Assembly: GCA_020446425.1 (NCBI GenBank)
Contig: JAGRES010000003.1
Location: 186,001 to 250,000 of the forward strand
DNA length: 64,000 nucleotides
Origin: Sphingobium sp.
GTDB lineage: Bacteria > Pseudomonadota > Alphaproteobacteria > Sphingomonadales > Sphingomonadaceae
Reading direction: 5' to 3'
Below, piece by piece: positions 14,793 to 24,705 of this stretch (position 1 is the stretch's first letter; every line of letters begins with the position of its first letter). Under the pieces are notes generated by a model. It saw only the letters and a list, made by a program, of their open reading frames with translations, made no database searches and was not told where the DNA came from. A program made the translations under genes and the position numbers.

Positions 14793-17750
14793 CTACCCCA
14801 GCCGCGCCAGTGCAGCGGACAGACGCTCCGCCTCCGCCGATTTCTCCGCATGGTCGGCGCGCGCCTTTTCAACGGCTTCCGGCTTGGCCTTCTCAACGAA
14901 GTTCGGGTTATTGAGGCGCCCTTCCAGTGACTTGGCTTCCTTGGCAACCGCCTCCAGCGCCTTGGCAAGCCGCGCCTTTTCGGCGGCAATGTCGATCACG
15001 CCTTCGAGCGGCAGCACGAATGTCGCCTCATCGACAACAATCTGCGCGGAACCGCCAGACGGTGCGGCATCGAACGACCAGCTCTCGACACGCGCCAGAC
15101 GCGATGCCGAAGCTTGCTGTCGCTCAAGGCGTGCGCGTGTGCCCTCACCCGCATCCTGAATATGCGCCGCCAGCTTCGCGCCCGGCGAAATATTCAGTTC
15201 AGCACGCGCCGCACGAACCTCGCCCACCAGCTTGATAAGCCAGTCGATTTCCGCCTTCGCCTCGGCATCTATATCTGCCTTGGGCTGCGGCCATTTGGCG
15301 ACGATCAGGTCATAGTTACGCTCACCAAGCGCATGCCACAGCTCCTCGGTGATGAACGGCATGAACGGATGCAGCATCACGAGAATCTGGTCGAGCACCC
15401 AGCCTGCGACCGTCCTGGTCTCATCATCCAGCGCGCCCTTGATCAGCTCCAGATACCAGTCGCAAAACTGATCCCACACGAAATGATAGATGGCGTTGGC
15501 CGCTGCATCGAAGCGCAGTTCGGCGAGCGCCTTGTCCAGCGCGGCGACGGTTTCGACCACCTCGCCGATGATCCATTTATTGACCGCCAGCGTCGCGTCC
15601 GGTGCGGCCAAAGTCGTCGACGCGGTGATGCCGTTCGACATCGCAAAGCGCGTGGCGTTCCACAGCTTGGTCGCGAAGTTGCGATAGCCCTCGACCCGCT
15701 TCTCGTCCATTTTGACGTCGCGGCCCTGGCTTTCCATCGCCGCCATGAAGAAGCGCAGCGCATCGGCGCCATATTGGTCGATCAGGCCCAGCGGATCGAC
15801 GACATTGCCCTTGGACTTGGACATTTTCTGGCCATCGGCAGCGCGGACAAGGCCATGCAAATACAGCTTCTTCCACGGCACCTCTTTCATGAAGTGGATG
15901 CCCTGCATCGCCATCCGCGCATCCCAGAAAAAGAGGATGTCGAAGCCGGAGATGAGGAGGTCGTTGGGGTAGTGCTTTTCCAACAAACTCCGTTCGGTTC
16001 GAGCAGCGTCGAGCGAAGTCGAGACGCGACCGTCGAGAACCTGTTCACTAACTTCTCGACTACGGTTCTCGGCTATGCTCGAACCTGCGCTCGAAGCGAA
16101 CGGGGGTTGGGTTTGGTCTTCCGGCCAACCCAGCGTCGCGAACGGCCACAGCGCGGACGAAAACCATGTGTCGAGGACGTCGAGGTCGCGCTTTAGGGTC
16201 AGAATGCCATTTGGCCATTCTCCTTCGAATCGTAATTCCTCACCCAACCTAATTTCGGTTCCCGGATAATAATCTTGCGCGGCAGCCAAAACATCTTGTT
16301 CGTTCTCAAATACAAAATGGTGAAATGCTACTCCTTTGAAACCGTTTTCCGGCCGAACTAAGTCTTGCTGCCCCCACTCATCACTCAAAACGAAATTACC
16401 ATTGAGCATCTCAGGCCCATACCATGCCGGGATCCGGTGCCCCCACCATAATTGCCGCGAGACACACCAGGGCTGGATATTCTCCATCCAGTTGAACCAG
16501 GTCTTTTCCCACGTCTTGGGCACAATCTCGATATCGCCGTTCCGCACAGCCTCTATCGCGGGTTTCGCCAGCGTCGCGGCATCAACATACCATTGATCGG
16601 TCAGCCATGGCTCGATCACCACGCCGCCACGGTCGCCAAAGGGCGTCTGGATCGTGCGCGGTTCGAAATCCTGCTCGATCTCCTCACCGTCCTTGTTCTT
16701 CGTGACATGCGGGATCAGGAAACTCTGCGCTTTCATGTCCGCGACGACTTTGTCACGCGCATCGAAACGATCCAGCCCCAGATATTCCTCCGGCACTAGC
16801 CCGTCCTGCGTCTGCACCACCCGCGCATCGGCATCGAGCATGTTGAGCATGTCGCCCGGTGCGATCCCCGCGCGCTTGCCGACATCGAAGTCGTTGAAAT
16901 CATGGCCCGGCGTGATCTTCACGGCACCGCTACCCAGTTCCGGGTCGGCATGCTCATCGGCCACCACCTTGAAGCGCCGTCCGGTAATCGGCTGCAGGAT
17001 ATCCTTGCCGATTACGCTCTTGTAGCGCTCGTCATCGGGATGCACGGCAACGCACATATCCGCCAGCATCGTCTCGGGCCGCGTCGTCGCAACCTCGATA
17101 TAGTCCTGACCATTATCGAGGGTAACACCGTCCGCCAGCGGGTATTTGAAGTGCCAAAAGCCGCCCTTCACCTCGCGCGTTTCGACCTCCAGATCGGAAA
17201 TCGCTGTCTTCAGCTTCGGGTCCCAGTTCACCAGCCGCTTGTCGCGATAAATCAGGCCCTCATTATACAGGTCGACGAACACCTTGACGACCGCCTTGGT
17301 GAAATGCGGGTCCATCGTGAACTGCTCGCGTGACCAATCCATCGAGCAGCCGAGGCGGCGGAGCTGGCGCGTGATCGTACCACCGCTCTCGGCCTTCCAC
17401 TCCCACACCTTCTCGACGAATTCCTCGCGCGAATAGTTGGTGCGCTTGTCCTGGCGCTCCTCAAGCTGCCGCTCGACCACCATCTGCGTCGCGATGCCGG
17501 CATGGTCGGTGCCGACCACCCACAATGCATCCTTGCCGCGCAGCCGCTCATAGCGAACCATGATGTCCTGCAATGTGTTATCGAGCGCGTGACCGATATG
17601 CAGGCTGCCCGTCACATTGGGCGGCGGGTTGACGATGGTGAAGGGCTGCGCATCGGGGCGCTTCGGGCGGAACAGCCCGCCCTTCTCCCAATGGTCGTAC
17701 CAGCGCGCCTCGATGGAGGCGGGATCGAAAGTCTTGGAAAGCTCAGTCAT
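14793..17750 (-). CDS. valS: Valyl-tRNA synthetase
   Basis: The 985-residue class I synthetase charges tRNA-Val with valine and edits threonine. It shows [13 protein letters not shown] (HIGH motif), [24 protein letters not shown] and KMSKSKGN, plus a C-terminal coiled coil. The start at 17750 (MTELSK) is the family N terminus. Two oddities: residues about 550-588 come from an in-frame palindromic repeat (15990-16103), and residues about 440-515 (16190-16435) are coded by an AT-richer stretch with rare codons. It is downstream of popZ in the usual alphaproteobacterial order. Confidence 0.96.
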   Translation of the reverse strand: MTELSKTFDPASIEARWYDHWEKGGLFRPKRPDAQPFTIVNPPPNVTGSLHIGHALDNTLQDIMVRYERLRGKDALWVVGTDHAGIATQMVVERQLEERQDKRTNYSREEFVEKVWEWKAESGGTITRQLRRLGCSMDWSREQFTMDPHFTKAVVKVFVDLYNEGLIYRDKRLVNWDPKLKTAISDLEVETREVKGGFWHFKYPLADGVTLDNGQDYIEVATTRPETMLADMCVAVHPDDERYKSVIGKDILQPITGRRFKVVADEHADPELGSGAVKITPGHDFNDFDVGKRAGIAPGDMLNMLDADARVVQTQDGLVPEEYLGLDRFDARDKVVADMKAQSFLIPHVTKNKDGEEIEQDFEPRTIQTPFGDRGGVVIEPWLTDQWYVDAATLAKPAIEAVRNGDIEIVPKTWEKTWFNWMENIQPWCVSRQLWWGHRIPAWYGPEMLNGNFVLSDEWGQQDLVRPENGFKGVAFHHFVFENEQDVLAAAQDYYPGTEIRLGEELRFEGEWPNGILTLKRDLDVLDTWFSSALWPFATLGWPEDQTQPPFASSAGSSIAENRSREVSEQVLDGRVSTSLDAARTERSLLEKHYPNDLLISGFDILFFWDARMAMQGIHFMKEVPWKKLYLHGLVRAADGQKMSKSKGNVVDPLGLIDQYGADALRFFMAAMESQGRDVKMDEKRVEGYRNFATKLWNATRFAMSNGITASTTLAAPDATLAVNKWIIGEVVETVAALDKALAELRFDAAANAIYHFVWDQFCDWYLELIKGALDDETRTVAGWVLDQILVMLHPFMPFITEELWHALGERNYDLIVAKWPQPKADIDAEAKAEIDWLIKLVGEVRAARAELNISPGAKLAAHIQDAGEGTRARLERQQASASRLARVESWSFDAAPSGGSAQIVVDEATFVLPLEGVIDIAAEKARLAKALEAVAKEAKSLEGRLNNPNFVEKAKPEAVEKARADHAEKSAEAERLSAALARLG
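15990..16103. repeat. REP-like palindromic element inside valS
   Basis: The 114-base element (38 codons) is bounded by a 15-base inverted repeat, CCGTTCGGTTCGAGC at 15990-16004 against 16089-16103 with one mismatch. Internal dyads include GTCGAGCGAAGTCGAGAC, the type found in dispersed sphingomonad palindromic repeats. It is read in frame through valS and adds Ser/Arg/Glu-rich residues just before the conserved [18 protein letters not shown] segment, where other ValS proteins have a short loop. Confidence 0.75.
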
Positions 17751-17825
17751 GGGCCAAGCCCATAGCGCCTGAGCGGCGCAGGTCAATTCGCCGCGACGAC
17801 AGCAAAGCGGATTATGCGGCTCTGA

Positions 17826-18437
17826 TTAGAGCGCGCGACCGGTAATGCGCGCAATTTCCTTCGCCACCATGCCCTCGACCAGCCGGGGCAGGTTGCTGTC
17901 CAGCCACTCCTTGAGCATCGGGCGCAGCATTTCGCGCACCATGCCTTCCAGGGTGTTTTCCGAACCGTCGCTGGGCTTGACGATCATCGAAGACAGATTG
18001 GCAAGCGAAGACCGGGCGGCCAGTTCGCTCTCGACCGAGACGATGGTGCTGTCCGCAGCAGGCTTTTGCGCTGCAACCGGCTCCTCTTTGGTCTCTTCGA
18101 CTATTTCTTCAGCGATATCTTCTAGCTCGATTTCTTGTTCCGCCACGGGCTGCTCCTTGGTTGCGGCTTCCGCTTGACGCGCAGCCTTTGCCGCCTTGGG
18201 CATTTCGTCCGTTAGTTCCAACACTTCGTCGATATAGGACGAGGGCTCGTCCGCCATGCTGGCGACAACGGCCTGACGATGCGACGCACGATCCGATTCG
18301 CGCTTGCCACGGTCCTTGCGGCTCTTGGCTTCGCCCGATTCATCCTCATTCGTGGGAGCGTCCGAATCCTCAGCAATTATGCGCTTTATGGAAGATAATA
18401 TCTCTTCCATTGAGGGTTCCTTACTCATGTCGCCCAT
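17826..18437 (-). CDS. popZ: Polar organising protein PopZ (DUF2497)
   Basis: The 203-residue acidic protein has the PopZ N-terminal helix (KEPSMEEILSSIKRIIAED), a long low-complexity acidic and Ala/Glu-rich middle, and the C-terminal oligomerisation helices (GMVREMLRPMLKEWLDSNLPRLVEGMVAKEIARITG). PopZ forms a polar hub that anchors the centromere and recruits cell-cycle proteins in alphaproteobacteria. Start codons at 18437 and 18428 are both possible. It lies directly upstream of valS, as in Caulobacter and relatives. Confidence 0.85.
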   Translation of the reverse strand: MGDMSKEPSMEEILSSIKRIIAEDSDAPTNEDESGEAKSRKDRGKRESDRASHRQAVVASMADEPSSYIDEVLELTDEMPKAAKAARQAEAATKEQPVAEQEIELEDIAEEIVEETKEEPVAAQKPAADSTIVSVESELAARSSLANLSSMIVKPSDGSENTLEGMVREMLRPMLKEWLDSNLPRLVEGMVAKEIARITGRAL

Positions 18438-18549
18438 TGTTAACCCACTTTCACGATCAGTGCCCCGAATATAGCGGCGCACAATGGCACTTTATGGTTA
18501 ACTGTCAAGTTTGTACACGGATGTAAAATGACAGGAAACCGGTCCTAAC

Positions 18550-19185
18550 TCAGAAGACAAATGCGGCTGATTTGCTCTCAAAACCCGGCAGTACAGCCAT
18601 ATCCATATCGTAATGGCTGACAAAACCGACCGTTTCCAACGCCTTGCGTCCGGAGCACAGGCGCGTCACACCGCGCTCCACCAGTCCCAGCGCCACTTTA
18701 CCGCCATCGGCGAGCTGGGAAGCCAATGCAGCGGGAAATTCCGGCACTGCACCTTCAATAAGGATGACATCATAGGGCGCATCCTTAGCCTTGCCTTTCG
18801 CTGGATTGCTCTTGGACCACTGAACGGACGCCGGAAGGCCTGACGGCTTGGCGTTTTCCGAAACCACCGTCGCCTGCGCGCCGATTTTCGCCAGCAATGC
18901 AGCCGTGTACCCCGTCACATCCCCGAGCAGCAGCACTTTGTCGCCCGGCCGCACCTGCGCCAGCGTCAGCAACCGTCCTGTCACCAGCGGCGGGTTCATG
19001 ACCTGGCCGTTTTCCAGAGGGATCGGGCGGTCGACATAGGCTGTCGAACGGCGCGCGGCGGGCACATAATCTTCGCGAGGTACGGACGCCATCGCCGCGA
19101 TCACGGCATCGTCATTGACGTCGCTGGTTCTGAGCTGGCTCGCCACCATGGCGGCGCGCATCGCGCCAAAGTCGACCTCACTCAA
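18550..19185 (-). CDS. Protein-L-isoaspartate O-methyltransferase-like protein
   Basis: The product (211 residues from this start) matches the Pcm fold: MRAAMVASQLRTSDVNDDAVIAAMASVPREDYVP, QVMNPPLVTGRLL, and C-terminal ALGLVERGVTRLCSGRK. The SAM-binding motif I is poorly conserved (LLLGDVTGYTAALLA instead of a GxGxGY loop), so catalytic activity is doubtful. A TTG at 19185 is preferred because CGGGAGG lies 5 bases upstream; the in-frame ATG at 19203 has no ribosome binding site. It is followed by popZ on the same strand. Confidence 0.75.
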   Translation of the reverse strand: MSEVDFGAMRAAMVASQLRTSDVNDDAVIAAMASVPREDYVPAARRSTAYVDRPIPLENGQVMNPPLVTGRLLTLAQVRPGDKVLLLGDVTGYTAALLAKIGAQATVVSENAKPSGLPASVQWSKSNPAKGKAKDAPYDVILIEGAVPEFPAALASQLADGGKVALGLVERGVTRLCSGRKALETVGFVSHYDMDMAVLPGFESKSAAFVF

Positions 19186-19293
19186 TCTTGCCTCCCGAAT
19201 CATGACGGGCGCGCAGCCGCGCGCTGAAATATGCTCACCCTCTAGTCCAGCGAGATGGCGTTCGTCCAGCCTCTGGAGCGCATTCCTGGCATA

Positions 19294-20079
19294 TTAGGCC
19301 GTCCAGCCGCCATCCATGGAAATATTGGTGCCGGTAATGTTGGCGGCGGCGTCGCTGCACAGAAACAGCGCGGCTTCCGCTATCTGCTCCACCGTTGTGA
19401 ATTGCTTTGTCGGCTGCCCGGCCAGCAGCACATCATTGATGACCTGCTCACGGGTCATGCCACGCGCCTTCATCGTGTCGGGAATCTGATTTTCCACCAG
19501 CGGGGTCCACACATAGCCGGGCGAAATGCAATTGACCGTCACGCCACTGGTGGCGACCTCCAGCGCGACCGTCTTGGTCAGGCCCGCTATGCCGTGCTTG
19601 GCGGAGACATAGGCCGATTTGAATGGCGATGCGGTGAGCGAATGGGCCGACGCAGTCTGTATGATACGCCCCCACCCCTTCTGCTTCATATAGGGCACAG
19701 CAAGACGGCATGTATGAAAGGCCGCCGTCAGGTTGAGCGCAATGATAAGGTCCCATTTCTCGACCGGAAACTCCTCGATCGGCGCGACATGCTGCATTCC
19801 CGCATTGTTGATGAGGATATCAACGCCGCCAAAGGCTTCGGCGGCTTCGGCCATCATCGCTTGTATCTCTTCGGCCTTGGTAAGATCGTGCCCTGAATAG
19901 AGCGCTTTCGCACCGCTCAGCTTCTCCAGCTCCAGCCGTTCCTGTTCAATCGCATCGGCGTCACCGAAGCCATTGATAACCAGATTCGCTCCCTGCCTCG
20001 CCAAAGCCTTGGCGCAGGCAAGACCTATGCCCGAAGTAGATCCTGTGACCAGCGCGGTTTTTCCTGTTAAATCGGTCAT
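19294..20079 (-). CDS. bdhA: D-3-hydroxybutyrate dehydrogenase
   Basis: The 261-residue SDR has TGSTSGIGLACAKALA (NAD binding), NNAGMQHVAPIEEFP, YVSAKHGIAGLTK with the catalytic Tyr and Lys, and a C-terminal GTNISMDGGWTA. The NAGMQHVAPIE and EKLSGAKALY patterns match bacterial 3-hydroxybutyrate dehydrogenase, which converts hydroxybutyrate from polyhydroxybutyrate breakdown to acetoacetate with NAD. A GGGAG site lies 6 bases before the ATG. It is divergent from the metallopeptidase gene. Confidence 0.88.
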   Translation of the reverse strand: MTDLTGKTALVTGSTSGIGLACAKALARQGANLVINGFGDADAIEQERLELEKLSGAKALYSGHDLTKAEEIQAMMAEAAEAFGGVDILINNAGMQHVAPIEEFPVEKWDLIIALNLTAAFHTCRLAVPYMKQKGWGRIIQTASAHSLTASPFKSAYVSAKHGIAGLTKTVALEVATSGVTVNCISPGYVWTPLVENQIPDTMKARGMTREQVINDVLLAGQPTKQFTTVEQIAEAALFLCSDAAANITGTNISMDGGWTA

Positions 20080-20213
20080 GACAGCTCCCGTGGCGGCAAT
20101 ATTATGTGTTGCACCGCAATATAGAGGAAACTTCGCCGCGCCAAGTGGGTTGCTTTTATCATCCAGTCGCGCAAGCTAGGGCGACTACTGTCGGGACGGG
20201 AAAGGACAAACTA

Positions 20214-21125
20214 ATGCGCCTCGATGATGAGCAGGAAAGCAGCAATTTCGAGATTCAACGTGGCGGCGGCATGGGCCGCGGTTTTGGCGGTGGAGGCGGA
20301 GGCGGCAATCTGCTCGGCCTGTTGCTGCCGCTCATCGGCTCGAAATTCGGATGCTGGGGCATCGCCATCGTTGTGGTGCTGATGCTGGTTATGGGTGGAG
20401 GCGGCGGCCTTGGCTCCCTGCTTGGCGGTTTGACCGGCGGGGGAACCAGCATGTCGCCGCAGCAGCAAACGCAGCAGGCCGATCCGGGCGAACTGACCGA
20501 TATCCAGCGCATTTCACTCAAGGTGCTGGGATCGACAGAGCGCCGCTGGGAAGATATTTTCGCCGCCAATGGCTCTCAATATCCCGCGCCTACCCTCGTT
20601 TTTTATGATCGCAATGGCATGTCCGGATGCGGCGCGGCGCAATCGGCGATGGGCCCCTTTTATTGCCCGGCTGACCAGAAAATCTACATCGACACGACGT
20701 TCTTCAACGATATGAAGAACAAAATGGGCATCCCCGGCGATTTTCCCATCGGCTATGTGATCGCGCATGAAGTCGGCCACCATATCCAGACGATCACCGG
20801 CACTGCCAACAAGGTGCGGCAGGCACAACAACGCGCGAGCCAGGAGGAAGGCAATGCGTTGCAGGTCCGCATGGAATTACAGGCGGACTGCTACGCCGGC
20901 GTGTGGGCCGCGCGCGACACCAACCTGATGGAACCGGGCGACATGGAGGAAGGGCTGCGCGCTGCGCACCAGATTGGCGACGACACGCTGATGAAAGCGG
21001 CCGGGCGCAGGCCGGTGGAAAGCATGTTCACCCATGGCTCGGCGGAACAGCGCATGGCTTGGCTCAAGCGCGGCCTCCAGACCGGAAACCCTGCCTCCTG
21101 CGATACATTTTCGCAGGACCTCTGA
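20214..21125 (+). CDS. Neutral zinc metallopeptidase (YpfJ family)
   Basis: The 303-residue protein begins with a cytoplasmic glycine-rich stretch, followed by one transmembrane segment (residues about 45-65) and a periplasmic domain with the zincin motif IAHEVGHHIQ, a downstream glutamate region ELQADCYAGVWA, and a C-terminal HGSAEQRMAWLKRG. These features define the YpfJ/KPN_02809 family, whose substrates are unknown. The start at 20214 follows AAAGGA; the longer open frame upstream is not conserved. Confidence 0.88.
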   Translation: MRLDDEQESSNFEIQRGGGMGRGFGGGGGGGNLLGLLLPLIGSKFGCWGIAIVVVLMLVMGGGGGLGSLLGGLTGGGTSMSPQQQTQQADPGELTDIQRISLKVLGSTERRWEDIFAANGSQYPAPTLVFYDRNGMSGCGAAQSAMGPFYCPADQKIYIDTTFFNDMKNKMGIPGDFPIGYVIAHEVGHHIQTITGTANKVRQAQQRASQEEGNALQVRMELQADCYAGVWAARDTNLMEPGDMEEGLRAAHQIGDDTLMKAAGRRPVESMFTHGSAEQRMAWLKRGLQTGNPASCDTFSQDL

Positions 21126-21132
21126 CGGAATG

Positions 21133-21177
21133 AAAAAAGGGGCCAGGAACCGGAATGATGTTTCGGATCCTGACCCC
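21133..21177 (-). terminator. Terminator for the winged-helix gene
   Basis: A long imperfect stem (GGGG-CAGGA-CCG arms at 21139-21153 pairing with 21163-21177, two mismatches) is followed on the minus strand by six T (A at 21133-21138). It lies downstream of the minus-strand gene at 21286. A second 7-bp hairpin (21180-21186 with 21199-21205) sits beside it. Confidence 0.6.
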
Positions 21178-21285
21178 AAGGAACCGCGAAGGGGAGTTCG
21201 GTTCCCTGAATAGTATCTGATTATCGACTATAAAGCGTGACCGGCGGCAGTCCCTTGCTCTACCACCGGTCCGCGCTCCCCACGA

Positions 21286-21705
21286 TCAGGCCGTTTCTCT
21301 CTTGTCGATCTCGCGGCGGACATACTCTTCCATGAGCTTACCGCCATGGCCGGTAAGGCTGATATGGTCCCGTCCCTCGCCACGCTGCATCAGCCGCGCC
21401 TGGATCAGGTCGTCAATCACCTTGTCGCCGCGCGCCGTATCTATCTGGTTGGCCATCAATGCCGAAATACGCGTCAGCACAGTTCCCTGCTTCTGCGCGA
21501 TCAGCGCGGTCAGCATGATATCCATCACTGTATCGGCCATGATGTCCTGACCGAATAAGGATGCCCGCTCGCGGTTATGCGTATGAAGCTGCACAGCCAT
21601 CTGGATGATTGGTTCTTCCTGCCTCGAATAAAAGTGCAGATCTGTCGAACCTGTATGCGCGTCATCAAAGCGGGCGCGGCTCATACCGTCGCCTGAATAG
21701 CTCAT
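21286..21705 (-). CDS. Winged-helix protein of unknown function
   Basis: The 139-residue protein has an unstructured N terminus and a predicted winged-helix domain at about residues 45-125: helices DTVMDIMLTALIAQKQGTVL, SALMANQIDT and KVIDDLIQARLMQ, then a wing RGEGRDHISLTGHGGKLMEEYV. The layout resembles MarR/PadR-like regulators. GGAGG lies 6 bases before the ATG at 21705, which excludes the longer TTG frame. It stands alone between the metallopeptidase gene and the pnp terminator, with its own terminator. The target is unknown. Confidence 0.7.
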   Translation of the reverse strand: MSYSGDGMSRARFDDAHTGSTDLHFYSRQEEPIIQMAVQLHTHNRERASLFGQDIMADTVMDIMLTALIAQKQGTVLTRISALMANQIDTARGDKVIDDLIQARLMQRGEGRDHISLTGHGGKLMEEYVRREIDKRETA

Positions 21706-21904
21706 TACGGCCTCCAATAAAAAAGTGGGCCATTGGCGAGCGACCCGACAGCAACGCAGCTCCTGCCAATGACCCCTGCTGCGCTACCTATGGGCTTCGG
21801 GAAGACACATTCGGGATGAGCCCTATGTATGATTCTGTAACAAAAACGTCATGTCCCGTAGTTGGGGGACAGTGAAACCGAATGTAAATCGGTGTAAATA
21901 AATA

Positions 21905-21938
21905 ACAAAAAAGCCCCCCGAAATATTCGGGAGGCTTT
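21905..21938 (-). terminator. Rho-independent terminator of pnp
   Basis: On the minus strand, the stem AAGCCTCCCGAA / TTCGGGGGGCTT (one G-T pair) with a 4-base loop is followed by TTTTTTG. It lies 26 bases past the pnp stop codon and ends the rimP-pnp superoperon. Confidence 0.9.
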
Positions 21939-21964
21939 CTTGAAATATTATTGCTAAATTGACG

Positions 21965-24241
21965 TCAGTCTTGTGTCAGAAAGTCGGGAAGACCGCCCGG
22001 AGCATCGTCTTCCTTGTTCTGACGTTCACCGCGAGGACCACGGTCCCGATCGCCACGGCCACCGCCCCGGCGACGGTCACCGCGACCGCCACGATCATTT
22101 CTGTCGCCACGCTCACGCGGTTCGCGCGGAGGACGGGTATCTTCCAGCTCCTCGCCGGTTTCCTGATCGACGACTCGCATCGACAGGCGCACCTTGCCGC
22201 GATTGTCGATCTCGAGCACCTTGACCTTGACCTCCTGCCCTTCGGACAGGACATCGGCGACCTTCTCGACGCGCTCGTTCTTGATCTCCGAGACGTGGAC
22301 GAGACCGTCCTTGCCGCCCATGAAGTTCACGAACGCACCGAAGTCGACGAGGTTGACGACTTTGCCGTTATAGATCTTGCCGACTTCCGGCTCCTCGACA
22401 ATGCCCTGGATCCACGCCTTGGCGGCTTCGATCTGGGTGAGGTCGGACGAGCTGATCTTGATCACGCCTTCGTCGTCGATGTCGACCTTGGCGCCGGTTT
22501 CCGCAACGATCTCGCGGATCACCTTGCCGCCGGTGCCAATGACATCGCGGATCTTCGACTTGTCGATCTGGATCGTCTCGATACGCGGCGCATGCGCGGA
22601 AAGCTGGCCAGTGACTTCACCCATGGCCTTCTTCATCTCGCCAAGGATATGCGCGCGGCCTTCCTTCGCCTGATTGAGCGCGGCCTTGAAGATTTCCTCG
22701 GTGATGCCCGCGATCTTGATGTCCATCTGCATGGTGGTGATGCCGTTTTCGGTACCGGCAACCTTGAAGTCCATGTCACCCAGATGATCCTCGTCGCCGA
22801 GAATGTCCGAGAGAACCGCGAATTCCTTGCCTTCCAGGATCAGGCCCATGGCGATGCCCGACACCGGATGCTTCAGCGGAACGCCCGCATCCAGCATGGC
22901 AAGGCAGCCGCCGCACACCGTCGCCATCGACGAGGAGCCGTTGGACTCGGTGATGTCCGAGAGCACGCGGATCGTGTACGGGAACTCGTCATGCGTGGGC
23001 AGCACAGGGTGCAGCGCGCGCCATGCGAGCTTGCCATGGCCGACTTCGCGGCGGCCCGGCGCGCCAAAGCGGCCCACTTCACCGACCGAATAGGGCGGGA
23101 AGTTATAGTGCAGCATGAAGCGCTCATAATGCAGACCATCGAGACCGTCGATCATCTGCTCGGCGTCCTTGGTGCCCAGCGTGGTGGTGCAGATTGCCTG
23201 CGTTTCACCGCGCGTGAACAGCGCCGAACCGTGCGTGCGCGGCAGGAAGCCGACCATGCTCTCGATCGGGCGAACCTGCGTGGTGGTGCGGCCGTCGATA
23301 CGCTGGCCGTCCTTCAGGATGGCCGTGCGGACGATTTCCGCTTCCAGCTTCTTGGTCAGCTTGATCGCGGTCATCAGCGTCTGGCCGTCGGCGTCGGCGA
23401 ACTTTTCCTTAACCTTGGCACGCGCGTCGTTGAGCGCGTTGGAGCGCGCCGACTTATCGGTCAGCTTGTAGGCTGCGGCAATATCGGAACCGATCAGACC
23501 CTTGATCTCCGCCTTCATGTCGGCGGTGTTGTCCGAAAGGTCGATCTCCCACGGATCCTTCGCCGCCTTTTCAGCAAGCGAAATGATCGCGTCGATTACC
23601 TTACGGCTCTCGGCATGGGCGAACATAACCGCACCCAGCATTTCTTCCTCGGTCAGTTCCTTGGCTTCGGACTCGACCATCATCACCGCTTCCTGGGTCG
23701 CGGCAACAACAAGGTCAAGACGGCCTTCCTTGGCAACTTCAAGCGACGGATTGAGCTGATACTCGCCATCGGCAAAGCCAACGCGCGCCGCGCCGATCGG
23801 TCCCATGAAGGGCACGCCGGAAATGGTGAGCGCAGCAGACGCCGCAATCATCGCAACGATATCGGGCTCAGTCTCACCATCATAGCTCATAACCTGAGCG
23901 ATGACGTTGATCTCGTTGTAGAAGCCTTCGGGGAACAGCGGGCGCACCGGGCGATCGATCAGACGGCTGGTCAGCGTTTCCTTTTCGGTCGCGCCGCGTT
24001 CACGCTTGAAGAAACCGCCGGGAATACGGCCGGCGGACGAATATTTTTCCTGATAGTGAACGGTGAGCGGGAAAAAGTCCTGCCCTTCCTTCACGGATTT
24101 GGCGGCGGTGACAGCGCACAGCACCACGGTTTCGCCATAGGTCGCCAATACGGCGCCATCGGCCTGACGGGCAACACGGCCCGTTTCGAGCTTGAGGGTT
24201 TTTCCGCCCCACTCGATTTCGACTGTCTTTACATCAAACAT
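21965..24241 (-). CDS. pnp: Polyribonucleotide nucleotidyltransferase (PNPase)
   Basis: The 758-residue phosphorolytic 3'-5' exoribonuclease is a core degradosome enzyme. It has two RNase PH-like domains (residues about 10-230 and 310-540, with [12 protein letters not shown] and [11 protein letters not shown]), a KH domain ([15 protein letters not shown]), an S1 domain ([28 protein letters not shown]) and an Arg/Asp/Gly-rich tail. GGAAGGAAA precedes the start. It is last in the superoperon, after rpsO, with a hairpin-rich 178-base leader. Confidence 0.97.
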   Translation of the reverse strand: MFDVKTVEIEWGGKTLKLETGRVARQADGAVLATYGETVVLCAVTAAKSVKEGQDFFPLTVHYQEKYSSAGRIPGGFFKRERGATEKETLTSRLIDRPVRPLFPEGFYNEINVIAQVMSYDGETEPDIVAMIAASAALTISGVPFMGPIGAARVGFADGEYQLNPSLEVAKEGRLDLVVAATQEAVMMVESEAKELTEEEMLGAVMFAHAESRKVIDAIISLAEKAAKDPWEIDLSDNTADMKAEIKGLIGSDIAAAYKLTDKSARSNALNDARAKVKEKFADADGQTLMTAIKLTKKLEAEIVRTAILKDGQRIDGRTTTQVRPIESMVGFLPRTHGSALFTRGETQAICTTTLGTKDAEQMIDGLDGLHYERFMLHYNFPPYSVGEVGRFGAPGRREVGHGKLAWRALHPVLPTHDEFPYTIRVLSDITESNGSSSMATVCGGCLAMLDAGVPLKHPVSGIAMGLILEGKEFAVLSDILGDEDHLGDMDFKVAGTENGITTMQMDIKIAGITEEIFKAALNQAKEGRAHILGEMKKAMGEVTGQLSAHAPRIETIQIDKSKIRDVIGTGGKVIREIVAETGAKVDIDDEGVIKISSSDLTQIEAAKAWIQGIVEEPEVGKIYNGKVVNLVDFGAFVNFMGGKDGLVHVSEIKNERVEKVADVLSEGQEVKVKVLEIDNRGKVRLSMRVVDQETGEELEDTRPPREPRERGDRNDRGGRGDRRRGGGRGDRDRGPRGERQNKEDDAPGGLPDFLTQD

Positions 24242-24291
24242 TGAGTTTCCTTCCACCCGCCTGCCCTATTGCATGGCGGGGCTTACATTTT

Positions 24292-24404
24292 GCGGGCAAG
24301 GCCGGCCCGCAGCGGCACGAGAGCATTCTTTTCGCTCTCTCAACAACAAGGGGAGCGCCGGATTGCGATCCCCTTGGAATCGAAACGGCCCCGCATGGGG
24401 GCCG
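24292..24404 (-). promoter_or_regulatory. Hairpin-rich pnp leader
   Basis: Three hairpins lie in the 178-base rpsO-pnp gap: GCGGGC/GCCCGC (24292-24297 with 24305-24310), GAGAGC/GCTCTC (24319-24324 with 24334-24339) and the strong 7-bp CGGCCCC/GGGGCCG (24386-24392 with 24398-24404). In E. coli the rpsO-pnp spacer holds a terminator and an RNase III site through which PNPase controls itself; a similar role here is inferred. Confidence 0.5.
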
Positions 24405-24419
24405 CCTCTCTTGCTGGTC

Positions 24420-24689
24420 TTATTTGCGAAGACCCAGCTTTGCGATCAGCGCCTCATAGCGGCTCTGATCTTTTTTCTTGAGGTAATCCAGCAGGCTGCG
24501 GCGCTTATTGACCAGCATCAGCAGGCCACGGCGGCTGTGATTATCCTTGTGATGGCTCTTGAAATGCTCGGTGAGGTTCGAGATGCGCTCCGACAGGATC
24601 GCGACCTGTACCTCCGGCGAACCGGTATCGCCCTTTGCCTGGGCATGTTCTTTTACAAGCTCTTGCTTGCGTTCAGCAGTAATCGACAT
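24420..24689 (-). CDS. rpsO: 30S ribosomal protein S15
   Basis: The 89-residue protein (standard length) contains the S15 signature [37 protein letters not shown], which binds the 16S rRNA central-domain three-way junction early in assembly. It begins at ATG 24689 after GGAAGCCG, 16 bases after the truB stop, and is followed by the pnp leader. Confidence 0.97.
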   Translation of the reverse strand: MSITAERKQELVKEHAQAKGDTGSPEVQVAILSERISNLTEHFKSHHKDNHSRRGLLMLVNKRRSLLDYLKKKDQSRYEALIAKLGLRK

Positions 24690-24705
24690 CGGCTTCCTTT
24701 CAAAA

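Noticed and set aside
15990..16103. Assembly error as the explanation for extra valS sequence
   Set aside because: The frame is kept across the whole segment and the ends match a bounded inverted repeat of a known repeat type, so a real insertion is more likely, though reads were not seen.
21180..21205. Second hairpin next to the winged-helix terminator as a separate terminator
   Set aside because: The stem is perfect but no T run follows on either strand.
21959..24244. 761-codon open frame opposite pnp
   Set aside because: It mirrors PNPase codon by codon with His/Arg/Asp-rich shadow composition and has no family motif; the GC-rich third positions on the other strand explain it.
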